Positions 43,983 through 52,934 of a stretch of 64,000 nt of DNA are shown here, one piece after another (positions within the stretch are counted from its first letter, which is position 1; each line of letters opens with the position of its first letter). This stretch comes from an uncultured Prevotella sp. Lineage in GTDB: Bacteria > Bacteroidota > Bacteroidia > Bacteroidales > Bacteroidaceae. Location of the stretch: assembly GCA_900320905.1 (NCBI GenBank), contig ONTZ01000009.1, positions 1 through 64,000 on the forward strand. The letters run 5' to 3'. The notes beneath the pieces are model-generated. The model ran no database searches and had not been told where the DNA came from. It saw only the letters and a program-made list of their open reading frames with translations. Position numbers and translations under genes: made by a program.

Positions 43983-46900
43983 TGGCAGGGAGGATGATGC
44001 GAACCTGTGTCACACCATGATCGTTCTCTGCCCAGATACCACACATACGGCGATTGGTGGCCTCGCCATGATCGCGCACAATCTGACGGCAGAGCAGATA
44101 AGGGATGTGCGACGAGGAGGTGGGATTGAAGAGATTCTGCGCCTCCTCGTCGGTGAGGTGCAACTGCGGCATGGGTACGATGACTTCCACATACTTGTCG
44201 TCCTTGGGCGCTATCTGCCATTCCGCCCCACCCTGCTTGCGCAGGATCTCGGCAAGGTAGGCTATCAGGTTCTTATCGCCGAGGATGCCATTGTCGAGCG
44301 GCTTGACATGCAGATGTACGCCCTCAATCTGGTGCATCGCCTGCTGTGAGAGGATGCCATAGAGGTCACGGTAATAATCCACGACCTCAGAGAGCGACTG
44401 CATATCACCCTGATCCAACAACTGCTGGATGCGCGAGGGGTAATACATCGTCTCGTGTTTCAAGGTGGAGAGACAATTATCGAGCACAGCATTCGCCACG
44501 TGCAGGTTATTATTCTCCAACTCTGCCCGCCGTAACTCATCATCAGCCATTTCCAGGCTCGACTGCTGCTCGCGTTCCACGAAGAAGCGTTCATAGAGAC
44601 GGTGGCGGTAATAGAGCAGGTAGTAGGCCGGTGGGATGGAGAAGAGCACCAGCATAAGCAGGATGATAGCGATGCGCTTGTTGCTCTGTGACTGTTGCAT
44701 CGTACGGCAGTAATCGGCTAACGTGTTGTCGGCCGACATCTCCTTATAGAGTTGGGTGTATATCTTATTATTATAGGAATAGGTCTGCCACTCATGCAGG
44801 GCAAGTGCGGCCACGGCACTCTCGTTGCGCATATCGAGGATGACCTCATAGTTGACGTCGATGGAGTCGTGGAACCACTCTATCTCAGGGGCCACCAATG
44901 AGGGGTTGCCCAATTGCAACAGCAGGAGATTACCCTTGGGATAGAGTTTCTTGTAGTAACTATTGAGATAATGACGACAAGAGTCGGCAAACTGGAGGGT
45001 GCGCTCATAGGTGCCGTTGATATTGGAGAAATAGGCTGAGTCGGCAAAGACACCGGCACGGCTCAGGTCGTCGACAGGCTGAGCGGAGGAAGTAAGAAGT
45101 GAAAAGTGAAAAGTGAAAAGTAAGAGCAATATACGGAGGAGGCCCTTGGGCAAGCGGAAGAAGAAACGGGAGCCCTTGTCTCTCTCACTCTCCGCTGCAA
45201 TGGAACAGACGGAGAATATCTGAGATATCTTACGGTATTTCTCAATGATGCCCTTACAGTTCAGCAATCCGAACCCATGACCGCCCGTGCCACTGTCGCG
45301 GATGGGCTTGGGGTCGAAGAGATGTTGCAACTGTTCATCGGTCATGCCTGCCCCCGTATCCTTGACGGAGATTTCTACATAGTCGTCTGTTTCCTGAGCC
45401 GAGACGAAGACCTGTCCGCCTTCGGACGTGAACTTACGGGCATTGTCGGCCAGGGTGTTCAGCATAAACAATGTCAGCACACGGTCGGCCTTGACCAGTG
45501 CCTCTGTGGGTTCCACCTCAAGAGCGATACCTTTCATCCCGAAACTCTTGCGGCCTTTCGCCACCATATCAAAGAGTGGCTGCAAGGGGAAGGTCTCAAT
45601 CTTCAGGTTCAGTTCGCCCTGGCGCAACTGGATCCAGTGGGTCAGGATGTCGTTATAGTCATTGATCTGACTCGTCAATTCACGGATATATCCCTCATCA
45701 CGCCCTTTGTGGACACAGTAGATGATACGGTCGATGAAAGGTGTAATACCATTCACGAGAGAGATCTTGGCTCGCTGCTCTAAGTTGCGCCGTTCGTTGT
45801 TCTCCACACGAAGCCGTTCCATCGCCACCTCATCCTGCCGTTGTTCCAGGATCTCGTCGAGTTGATTGTATTTCTTCTGTTTCTTGTTCAGATGATTGAA
45901 GAGCCACAGCGAGAAGAGCAGGAGCACAATGGCAATACCTACGGCCACCAACATCCAGTTGAGTTGGGTGGCAGTGGCTTCCAACTGACTGGCACGAGCC
46001 TCCAACTGGCGATCCTGTCGGGTGTCAGTCATCAGGTCGATATAGACATTACGGTTGGCATCGCTCTGTGCCTTGTCATCCATCGCAGAATAGGCCACAC
46101 TCAACTGTTCACGGATACTCGCCACCAAGTCGGGTGCCTGGTTGATGATGGTATCGGAAAGTGCCTGTTCCAGATTGAAAAGTGTGGACTGGTAATCGCC
46201 AATCTGACGGAAACAAGAGGCCAGCGTACGATAGGCACCTGCAATCTGATAGACATCGCCATACTCCATGAAGAGAGAAAGTGCACTCTCAGCCAGCCAG
46301 CCCGAGAGCATCTCCTCCTCTACCCCTTCAGGATTAATAAACTTCATGGCAGGGAGATTGTCGTCGATCAACTGCCGACGATAGTCCTCATCCATCAGAT
46401 GCTCCGAGAGAGCCTCCAACGCCTGGGCGGCAAAATAGGACATACCTGCCCGACGGGCTGTCAGAAAACAGCGCATGAGGGCATCGAACTCCTGTTGGTT
46501 GATGTCCTGCTGAGTGCCCTCGGTGATGATGCCACCTGCTCCGATATTATAGAGGTAGTTCAGATACTGGGCAGTGTCACGCTGTACCTCGTTAGGGTCG
46601 ATCTGTTCCAGTGCCTGGATGGACTGTCGCTCCAGTCCCACATAATAATAATAGGTGGAGTTGACGATGGCATATTCCGACTCGGCATAACGCAAGACAC
46701 TCTGATCGCGTTCGGAAAGCAGGTCACGCTCCTCGTTGATACGACGCAGCGCACCATCGGCCAACTCACGGTATTCGTAGAACTCACGGTTGTTGGAACG
46801 GCGCTGACAGAGACGCATCTGCTGCACATAAGAAACGAAACATTGTACCTGATTATCAGTGATTTCCGGAATATTATTCAAGCGTTTCTCCGCAGCATCA

Positions 46901-47199
46901 TACTGCATCCTGACGATGTTGACGAAAGCCAGATGATTCAGGGCTTCCGCCCTACCCTTGTCATAGTGTTCGGAGAGGTCGTATGCCCGTTGGGCATAAT
47001 GCTCCGTAGAGTCGATGTTACGATAATGATAACTATATGAAAGACTATTCAGCCTGTCCACATCCTGCCTGTCAGAAGAGGAACAAGAACAGAGAAAGAG
47101 AAAGAATAAGAAAAATGAGAAATGAGAAATGAGGAATGAGGAATGCTGATTACATTCAGGGCGAGAAATATCCGCAGCAGAGTAATCACAATTTCTCAT
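43966..47199 (-). CDS. Large sensor kinase with two half-kinase modules (DUF5112/DUF5113 type)
   Basis: 1077 residues. Lipoprotein-like signal (FFLFFLFLCS), helical TPR-like periplasmic region (50-390), membrane helix (LNWMLVAVGIAIVLLLFSLW, about 405-430), then kinase half 1: its H-box position reads LVNGITPFIDRI with no His, but the ATPase boxes NTLADNARKF, VKDTGAGM and GHGFGLLNCKG are intact. A hydrophobic segment (about 690-706, encoded by heptamers) leads to a second periplasmic domain and a helix (about 860-880). Half 2 has a proper H-box (STLKHETMYYPSRI, His915) but no ATPase boxes. The fused layout recalls Bacteroidales DUF5112/DUF5113 proteins. Start codon and signal lie in inverted-array element 3. 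Probably signals to the next gene, a response regulator. Confidence 0.82.
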   Translation of the reverse strand: MRNCDYSAADISRPECNQHSSFLISHFSFFLFFLFLCSCSSSDRQDVDRLNSLSYSYHYRNIDSTEHYAQRAYDLSEHYDKGRAEALNHLAFVNIVRMQYDAAEKRLNNIPEITDNQVQCFVSYVQQMRLCQRRSNNREFYEYRELADGALRRINEERDLLSERDQSVLRYAESEYAIVNSTYYYYVGLERQSIQALEQIDPNEVQRDTAQYLNYLYNIGAGGIITEGTQQDINQQEFDALMRCFLTARRAGMSYFAAQALEALSEHLMDEDYRRQLIDDNLPAMKFINPEGVEEEMLSGWLAESALSLFMEYGDVYQIAGAYRTLASCFRQIGDYQSTLFNLEQALSDTIINQAPDLVASIREQLSVAYSAMDDKAQSDANRNVYIDLMTDTRQDRQLEARASQLEATATQLNWMLVAVGIAIVLLLFSLWLFNHLNKKQKKYNQLDEILEQRQDEVAMERLRVENNERRNLEQRAKISLVNGITPFIDRIIYCVHKGRDEGYIRELTSQINDYNDILTHWIQLRQGELNLKIETFPLQPLFDMVAKGRKSFGMKGIALEVEPTEALVKADRVLTLFMLNTLADNARKFTSEGGQVFVSAQETDDYVEISVKDTGAGMTDEQLQHLFDPKPIRDSGTGGHGFGLLNCKGIIEKYRKISQIFSVCSIAAESERDKGSRFFFRLPKGLLRILLLLFTFHFSLLTSSAQPVDDLSRAGVFADSAYFSNINGTYERTLQFADSCRHYLNSYYKKLYPKGNLLLLQLGNPSLVAPEIEWFHDSIDVNYEVILDMRNESAVAALALHEWQTYSYNNKIYTQLYKEMSADNTLADYCRTMQQSQSNKRIAIILLMLVLFSIPPAYYLLYYRHRLYERFFVEREQQSSLEMADDELRRAELENNNLHVANAVLDNCLSTLKHETMYYPSRIQQLLDQGDMQSLSEVVDYYRDLYGILSQQAMHQIEGVHLHVKPLDNGILGDKNLIAYLAEILRKQGGAEWQIAPKDDKYVEVIVPMPQLHLTDEEAQNLFNPTSSSHIPYLLCRQIVRDHGEATNRRMCGIWAENDHGVTQVRIILPATNRKT
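45091..45125. repeat. Heptamer array AGTGAAA x5 inside the sensor kinase gene
   Basis: Units AGTAAGA, AGTGAAA, AGTGAAA, AGTGAAA, AGTAAGA, symmetric about the centre. Read antisense, they encode LLFTFHFSLLTS, the hydrophobic segment joining kinase half 1 to the second periplasmic domain. Confidence 0.9.
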
Positions 47200-47212
47200 T
47201 TCTCATTCATCA
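47110..47212. repeat. Inverted heptamer-array element 3, covering the start of the sensor kinase gene
   Basis: The left array has five units (GAAAAAT, GAGAAAT, GAGAAAT, GAGGAAT, GAGGAAT; 47110-47144). A 40-base core is bounded by GATTAC (47148-47153) and GTAATC (47182-47187). The right array (47192-47212) is TTTCTCA, TTTCTCA, TTCATCA. The kinase ATG (47199) is in the right array, the core encodes its first residues and the left array encodes the signal-peptide core SSFLISHFSFFL. Confidence 0.9.
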
Positions 47213-47225
47213 TTTAAACATTTCA

Positions 47226-47894
47226 TCATGCACGTGCCTTGGCGATATAGCCGAGAGCCTCACGGCACTTGTCGGTGACATACTGCCAATCACCAGCCTT
47301 CACCTTGTCGGAGGGGAAGAGTTTGGAACCCATGCCCACGCAGAAGACACCAGCCTTGAACCATTGGGTCAGATTCTCCTCATCGGGAGAGACACCACCA
47401 GTGACCATAATCTTAGACCAGGGCATCGGTGCCTTCATATCCTTGATCAAGTCCGGGCCTACCACGTCGCCAGGGAAGACTTTTGTCAGGTCGCAACCCA
47501 ACTCCTGAGCCTTGCCAATCTCACTAACCGTCATACATCCGGGGCAATATGGCACCAGACGACGATTACAAACAGGGGCAATGTCTGGATTGAACAGCGG
47601 ACCCACTACGAAGTTGGCTCCTAACTGAAGATACATCGCTGCTGTAGGAGCATCGACCACAGAACCGATACCTAAAGCCAACTCAGGACACTCCTTGTCA
47701 GCCCACTTCACCAGTTCACCGAAGACTTCTTGGGCAAAGTCGCCACGGTTTGTAAACTCAAATGCCCGGACACCACCTTCGTAGCAGGCTTTCACCACCT
47801 TCTTACAGGTTTCCAGATCCTTGTGATAGAAGACGGGCACCATACCGGTGTCGCCGATCTTCTTCATCACAGCCATTTTATCAAACTTAGCCAT
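47226..47894 (-). CDS. eda: KDPG/KHG aldolase
   Basis: 222 residues from ATG 47894 ([12 protein letters not shown]); the longer frame reaches into the upstream gene. Cleaves 2-keto-3-deoxy-6-phosphogluconate to pyruvate and glyceraldehyde-3-phosphate. Landmarks: [10 protein letters not shown] (catalytic Glu), [19 protein letters not shown], and [11 protein letters not shown] with the Schiff-base Lys. Directly after kdgK, completing the lower hexuronate pathway begun by UxaA across the divergent promoter. Confidence 0.92.
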   Translation of the reverse strand: MAKFDKMAVMKKIGDTGMVPVFYHKDLETCKKVVKACYEGGVRAFEFTNRGDFAQEVFGELVKWADKECPELALGIGSVVDAPTAAMYLQLGANFVVGPLFNPDIAPVCNRRLVPYCPGCMTVSEIGKAQELGCDLTKVFPGDVVGPDLIKDMKAPMPWSKIMVTGGVSPDEENLTQWFKAGVFCVGMGSKLFPSDKVKAGDWQYVTDKCREALGYIAKARA

Positions 47895-47919
47895 ATTTCT
47901 TATTATTTTTTTTCTAGGA

Positions 47920-48942
47920 TTAACGCTGGACGCGGCCGCTGGCGTTACCACCTGCAAGAGCCTCCACTTCTTCAATGCTTACCTGGTTAAAGTCGCCATT
48001 GATAGTATGCTTCAGTGCCGATGCTGCCACAGCAAACTCAAGAGCCTCGCCCTGGGTGCTCTTGGTCAGCAGACCATGAATCAGACCACCGGAGAAAGAG
48101 TCACCACCACCGACACGATCAATAATCGGATTGATCTCATAGCGTTTGCTCTGATAAAACTCCTTACCGTCGTAAATGAGAGCCTTCCAGCCGTTGAACG
48201 TTGCACTGTAACTCTCGCGGAGCGTAGAGACAACATACTTGAAACCGAACTCCTGCATCATCTGCTTGAAGATCCCCTCGTAGCCGGCAGCATCGGTCTT
48301 ACCGCCTTCCACATCAGCATCGGGCTTGAAGCCGAGGCAGAGTTCTGCATCCTCCTCATTGCCAATGCAGACATCGACATACTGCATCAACGGACGCATG
48401 ATGGAGATGGCCTTCTCGCTGGTCCACAGTTTCTTACGGAAATTCAGGTCGACACTGACAGTCACGCCATGGCGCTTAGCAGCCTCACATGCCAGTTTCG
48501 TCAGTTCTGCGGCCTTGTCGCTGATGGCGGGTGTGATACCACTCCAGTGGAACCAGGAAGCCCCCTCCATAATCTTGTCGAAATCGAAATCAGCAGGAGT
48601 CGCCTCTGCTATCGCAGAATAAGCACGGTCGTAAATCACCTTCGAAGGGCGCATCGATGCGCCAGTCTCTGCATAGTAGAGTCCGATACGGTCTCCACCT
48701 CGCGTCACGAAGTCTGTCTTGACACCATAACGGCGCAGGGCATTGACGGCGATCTGCCCGATTTCGTGCTTCGGCAACTTGGTGATATAATATGCCTCAT
48801 GCCCATAATTGGCCAAAGAGACAGCCACGTTAGCCTCACCACCACCGGGGATGATACGGAAGGATTCACTCTGGATGAAACGGTCGTTTCCTTGCGGAGA
48901 CAGGCGGAGCATAATCTCGCCTAATGTTACAATCTTAGCCAT
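47920..48942 (-). CDS. kdgK: 2-keto-3-deoxygluconate kinase (PfkB family)
   Basis: 340 residues, ribokinase-like sugar kinase: [15 protein letters not shown] at the start, [12 protein letters not shown] glycine motif, and [18 protein letters not shown] with the catalytic Asp at the end. Phosphorylates KDG to KDPG for the aldolase encoded 25 bases downstream. Divergent from the LacI-type regulator. Confidence 0.92.
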   Translation of the reverse strand: MAKIVTLGEIMLRLSPQGNDRFIQSESFRIIPGGGEANVAVSLANYGHEAYYITKLPKHEIGQIAVNALRRYGVKTDFVTRGGDRIGLYYAETGASMRPSKVIYDRAYSAIAEATPADFDFDKIMEGASWFHWSGITPAISDKAAELTKLACEAAKRHGVTVSVDLNFRKKLWTSEKAISIMRPLMQYVDVCIGNEEDAELCLGFKPDADVEGGKTDAAGYEGIFKQMMQEFGFKYVVSTLRESYSATFNGWKALIYDGKEFYQSKRYEINPIIDRVGGGDSFSGGLIHGLLTKSTQGEALEFAVAASALKHTINGDFNQVSIEEVEALAGGNASGRVQR

Positions 48943-48984
48943 TGTTTCTTATTTTATGGATTAATCATTATTTCTTTTCCGCTA

Positions 48985-49063
48985 CAAAGGTACACTTTTT
49001 GTTCGAAACCACCAAATAATACGTAGTGAAATTTGGCGGTGTAAAAAAAAAGCCGTACCTTTG
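48985..49063. promoter_or_regulatory. Divergent promoters and possible operator for kdgK-eda and the regulator-uxaA run
   Basis: Minus: -33 TTTG (49013-49016) and -7 TACCTTTG (48985-48992), 20 bases apart. Plus: -33 TTTG (49032-49035) and -7 TACCTTTG (49056-49063), 20 bases apart. The two -33 boxes lie in an inverted repeat ACCACCAAAT/ATTTGGCGGT (49010-49040) that could be a shared operator for the LacI-type protein. Confidence 0.75.
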
Positions 49064-49089
49064 CACACAACATATTTAATTCATCAATC

Positions 49090-50157
49090 ATGGCAAAGGA
49101 GAATATCAGGATTAAGGATATAGCCGAACGGGCAGGTGTGTCAGTGGGAACGGTGGACCGTGTGCTGCACAACCGTCCTAACGTATCGAAAGTGGCTCTC
49201 GACAAAGTGAACAAGGCTTTGGAAGAGATGGATTACAAGCCCAATGTCTATGCCTCTGCCCTCGCCTACAACAAGAAATATACTTTTTATATCGTGCTTC
49301 CCAAGCACGAGCAGGAGGCCTATTGGGACGAGATAGAGGAAGGGGCGCAGGCCTGTACTGACTTCCGTCGTGACTTCGGCATCACACTGAGATACATCTA
49401 CTACGAGCGTTTCAACAATGCCGCCTTCACCCGTATGGTGCGTGAGTTCCTGACGGAGAAGTTCGACGGTGTCATCATCGTGCCGACCACACTCGAACAG
49501 ACGGGACGCTTCACGGAGAAATTGACAGACCGAGGCATCCCATACGTACTGCTCGACTCCTATATGCCTGACCTGAAACCTCTGGCCTTCTTTGGACAAG
49601 ACTCCTTTGCCAGCGGCTATTTCGCTGCCCGTATGCTGATGCTCATTGCCAACAAAGAAAAGGAGATTGCGCTCGTGAAACAGACCCGTGACGGTAAGGT
49701 GGGTTCCAAGCAACAGGCCAACCGTGAGACTGGGTTCCGCCATTATATGGTGGACCACTTCCCCGATGTGAAGATTACCGAAGTGGACCTACCGCTCGAC
49801 GAGGAAAGAAAGGAATATAACTCTATCTTGGAGAAATTCTTCAATACGCATCCTCAGGTACACCATTGCATCACCTTCAATTCCAAGGCACATATCGTGG
49901 GTGAATTCCTGCAAAAGAGCAATCGGCGCAACATACAGATCATGGGTTACGATATGGTGCCCAAAAACAAAGAATGCATCCGACAGGGAAGCATCTCGTT
50001 CCTCATTGCCCAGCATGCCTATCAGCAAGGCTATGCCAGCGTAGACGCCCTCTTCAATGCCATCGTACTGAAACGGGAAGTGAACCCCGTGAACTATATG
50101 CCCATTGAGATCCTGACGAAAGAGAACGTAGACTTTTACAGACGAACCGCCATATAA
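49090..50157 (+). CDS. LacI-family transcriptional regulator
   Basis: 355 residues. The N-terminal helix-turn-helix IRIKDIAERAGVSVGTVDRVLH is a textbook LacI headpiece, followed by the hinge (ALEEMDYKPNVYASALAYNK) and a periplasmic-binding-protein-like sensor domain. Given its neighbours, it probably senses KDG or a hexuronate intermediate and controls both directions of the divergent promoter. Ligand inferred only. Confidence 0.92.
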   Translation: MAKENIRIKDIAERAGVSVGTVDRVLHNRPNVSKVALDKVNKALEEMDYKPNVYASALAYNKKYTFYIVLPKHEQEAYWDEIEEGAQACTDFRRDFGITLRYIYYERFNNAAFTRMVREFLTEKFDGVIIVPTTLEQTGRFTEKLTDRGIPYVLLDSYMPDLKPLAFFGQDSFASGYFAARMLMLIANKEKEIALVKQTRDGKVGSKQQANRETGFRHYMVDHFPDVKITEVDLPLDEERKEYNSILEKFFNTHPQVHHCITFNSKAHIVGEFLQKSNRRNIQIMGYDMVPKNKECIRQGSISFLIAQHAYQQGYASVDALFNAIVLKREVNPVNYMPIEILTKENVDFYRRTAI

Positions 50158-50160
50158 ACG

Positions 50161-51657
50161 ATGGAACTGACAACCTTTTTGAAGATCAATCCTGCCGATT
50201 CAGTGGTGGTTTGCCTGTCTGCAAAACAGAAAGGAGACATCATTGAGGTGGACGGACAGAGAATTATCATCAATCAGGACACCCCTGCCGGACATAAGAT
50301 TCTCATCAAGGATGTAGCAGAAGGCGAGGACATCATCAAATACGGTTATCCTATCGGTCATGCGCAACATCCATTGAAGGCAGGCGACTGGGTGAATGAA
50401 CACAATCTGAAAACCAACCTCTCTGGCACACTCGAATATACTTACCAGCCTTTGGACATAGATCTAAATATCGCTCATGAGGGCAGAACATTTCTGGGAT
50501 ATAAGCGTCAAAACGGCGATGTAGGCATCCGAAATGAAATATGGATTGTGCCAACGGTTGGCTGCGTGAACGGCATTGCCGAAAAGTTGGCAGAGAAACT
50601 GAGACAAGAAATCAACTGCCAGAGAATCGATGCCATCTATGCCTGGCACCACAATTATGGCTGTTCACAACTCTCCGATGACCACGAGAACACCCGTAAG
50701 ATACTCCGAGACATCTGTCTGCAACCCAATGCAGGAGCCGTGCTGGTGCTGAGTCTTGGCTGTGAAAACAACCAGCCCGACGACTTCATGGCGATGCTGG
50801 GCGACTATGACAAGAGCCGCATACGCCTGTTGGTGACCCAAAAGGTAGAGGGTGACGAGATAGAAGAAGGCATGCGCATCCTGCGCGAACTCTACGACAT
50901 CGCCAGCAAGGACCAACGTGAAGAAGTGCCTGTGTCGGAACTGCGGGTAGGTCTGAAATGCGGAGGCTCTGACGGATTCTCCGGCATCACCGCCAACCCA
51001 TTGGTAGGCGAATTCTCCGACTGGCTTGTAGCCCAGGGCGGTACATCGGTACTGACAGAAGTACCGGAAATGTTTGGCGCAGAAACCATCTTGATGAACC
51101 GTTGCCGAACGGAGGAACTCTTCAATCAGACCGTCTCGATGATCAACAACTTCAAGGAGTATTTCCTCTCGCATGGCGAGCCTGTTGGAGAGAATCCCTC
51201 ACCAGGCAATAAGGCAGGAGGTATCTCCACCCTTGAGGACAAAGCCCTTGGCTGTGTCCAGAAATGCGGTAAGGCACCTGTCAGCGGTGTGATGGAATAT
51301 GGGGACCGTCTGGAAAACAAAGGTCTGAACCTTTTGTCGGCTCCTGGCAATGACCTGGTGGCTGCAACGGCTCTGGCCTCCTGCGGCTGTCATCTGGTTC
51401 TCTTCACCACCGGGCGTGGCACACCCTTCGGCACCTTCGTCCCGACCATGAAGATTGCCACCAATCCTACCCTGGCAAATAGTAAACCTAACTGGGTGGA
51501 CTTCTCGGCAGGTCCACTATTGGAGGGGCGCCCGATGCAAGAACTGTTGCAGGAATTCATCGATAAGGTGATTGCCATCGCCAATGGACAACCAACCAAG
51601 AACGAGGAAAACAACTATCGTGAAATATCCATCTTCAAAAACGGAGTAACGTTATAA
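50161..51657 (+). CDS. uxaA: Altronate dehydratase
   Basis: 498 residues, UxaA/GarD family; dehydrates D-altronate to 2-keto-3-deoxygluconate. N-terminal SAF domain (about 5-95, with GHKILIKDVAEGEDIIKYG) and C-terminal catalytic part (LGYKRQNGDVGIRNEIWIVP, WHHNYGCSQL, LKCGGSDGFSGITANP). Starts three bases after the regulator stop. Upstream enzymes UxaC and UxaB are not in the window. Confidence 0.93.
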   Translation: MELTTFLKINPADSVVVCLSAKQKGDIIEVDGQRIIINQDTPAGHKILIKDVAEGEDIIKYGYPIGHAQHPLKAGDWVNEHNLKTNLSGTLEYTYQPLDIDLNIAHEGRTFLGYKRQNGDVGIRNEIWIVPTVGCVNGIAEKLAEKLRQEINCQRIDAIYAWHHNYGCSQLSDDHENTRKILRDICLQPNAGAVLVLSLGCENNQPDDFMAMLGDYDKSRIRLLVTQKVEGDEIEEGMRILRELYDIASKDQREEVPVSELRVGLKCGGSDGFSGITANPLVGEFSDWLVAQGGTSVLTEVPEMFGAETILMNRCRTEELFNQTVSMINNFKEYFLSHGEPVGENPSPGNKAGGISTLEDKALGCVQKCGKAPVSGVMEYGDRLENKGLNLLSAPGNDLVAATALASCGCHLVLFTTGRGTPFGTFVPTMKIATNPTLANSKPNWVDFSAGPLLEGRPMQELLQEFIDKVIAIANGQPTKNEENNYREISIFKNGVTL

Positions 51658-51659
51658 AG

Positions 51660-52934
51660 GTGAAAAAGGGGCTCATCGCATTATCGCCATTGGGGGTGTT
51701 TATCATCCTGTACTTAGTGACCAGCATCATTGCAGGCGACTTCTACAAGGTACCCATCACCGTCGCCTTCATGGTATCGAGCATCTATGCCATCCTCATT
51801 CATCAGGGCCGTCCCTTAAAGGAACGCATCGACACGTTCAGTAGTGGAGCCGCCGGAGGACAGATGATGCTGATGATCTGGATCTTTGTACTCGCCGGAG
51901 CCTTTGCCAACTCTGCGAAGGTGATGGGCAGCATCGATGCCACCGTCAACCTGACACTGGTATGTCTGCCACCACAGATGCTGTTGGCCGGCCTTTTTGT
52001 TGCTGCCTGTTTCATTTCCTTATCCATCGGCACCTCAGTAGGAACCATCGTGGCCCTCACCCCCATTGCTGCTGGCGTGGCCCAGCAGACTGGTACAGAT
52101 GTGGCCATGATGACGGCTGTCGTGGTAGGAGGCTCTTTCTTCGGCGATAATCTTTCCTTTATCTCCGACACGACAATTGTCGCCACTTCTACGCAGGGAT
52201 GCCGCCTGAGCGACAAGTTCAGGGTCAACTCCTTCATCGTGGTGCCTGCTGCACTTATCGTCTGCATTATTTATATCTTCATGGGATCAGAAGTCCATGC
52301 ACCTCAGCAGATCAACAACGTGGAATGGACGAAGGTCATTCCTTACTTCGTCGTTCTCTTCACCGCCATCTTCGGTATGAACGTGATGGCAGTCCTGACA
52401 TTGGGTATCATCCTGACGGGTATCATCGGTCTGCTGACAGGTGCCTTTGATGTCTTCGGATGGATGAAGGCCATGGGCGACGGCATCTTCGGCATGGGGG
52501 AACTCATCATCATCACCATGATGGCGGGCGGTATGCTGGAACTCATCAAACAACAAGGCGGCATCGATTTCATCATCGAACGGATGACCCGACATATTCA
52601 CGGCAAGCGTGGCGCAGAATTAAGCATCGGTACGCTGGTGGCGCTGGTGGATGTCTGCACGGCCAATAATACCGTCGCCATCCTCACCGTGGGAGGCATC
52701 GCCAAACAAGTCGGCGACAGATACGGAGTAGACAACAAGAAGGCTGCCTCCATCCTCGACACCTTCTCCTGTTTCGTGCAGGGACTCATCCCCTATGGCG
52801 CCCAATTGCTGATGGCCGCAGGTCTGGCGGCGCTGAATCCTGTCAGCATTATACCTCATCTGTATTATCCCTTTGCCATCGGCATTGCAGCCATATTATC
52901 CATCCTATTCAGATATCCCAGAAGATACTCATGA
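51660..52934 (+). CDS. NhaC-like Na+/H+ antiporter family membrane protein
   Basis: 424 residues, GTG start three bases after uxaA, about eleven membrane helices. Conserved stretches: SIGTSVGTIVALTPIA and GGSFFGDNLSFISDTTIVA match the NhaC/ArsB-like antiporter family. In this operon it may export protons or exchange ions during uptake of acidic sugars, or transport a hexuronate itself. The second idea is speculation. Confidence 0.85.
   Translation: MKKGLIALSPLGVFIILYLVTSIIAGDFYKVPITVAFMVSSIYAILIHQGRPLKERIDTFSSGAAGGQMMLMIWIFVLAGAFANSAKVMGSIDATVNLTLVCLPPQMLLAGLFVAACFISLSIGTSVGTIVALTPIAAGVAQQTGTDVAMMTAVVVGGSFFGDNLSFISDTTIVATSTQGCRLSDKFRVNSFIVVPAALIVCIIYIFMGSEVHAPQQINNVEWTKVIPYFVVLFTAIFGMNVMAVLTLGIILTGIIGLLTGAFDVFGWMKAMGDGIFGMGELIIITMMAGGMLELIKQQGGIDFIIERMTRHIHGKRGAELSIGTLVALVDVCTANNTVAILTVGGIAKQVGDRYGVDNKKAASILDTFSCFVQGLIPYGAQLLMAAGLAALNPVSIIPHLYYPFAIGIAAILSILFRYPRRYS

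Noticed and set aside
45841..47040. 399-residue open frame opposite the sensor kinase
   Set aside because: Antisense shadow of the helical periplasmic region; no recognisable domain and no promoter.
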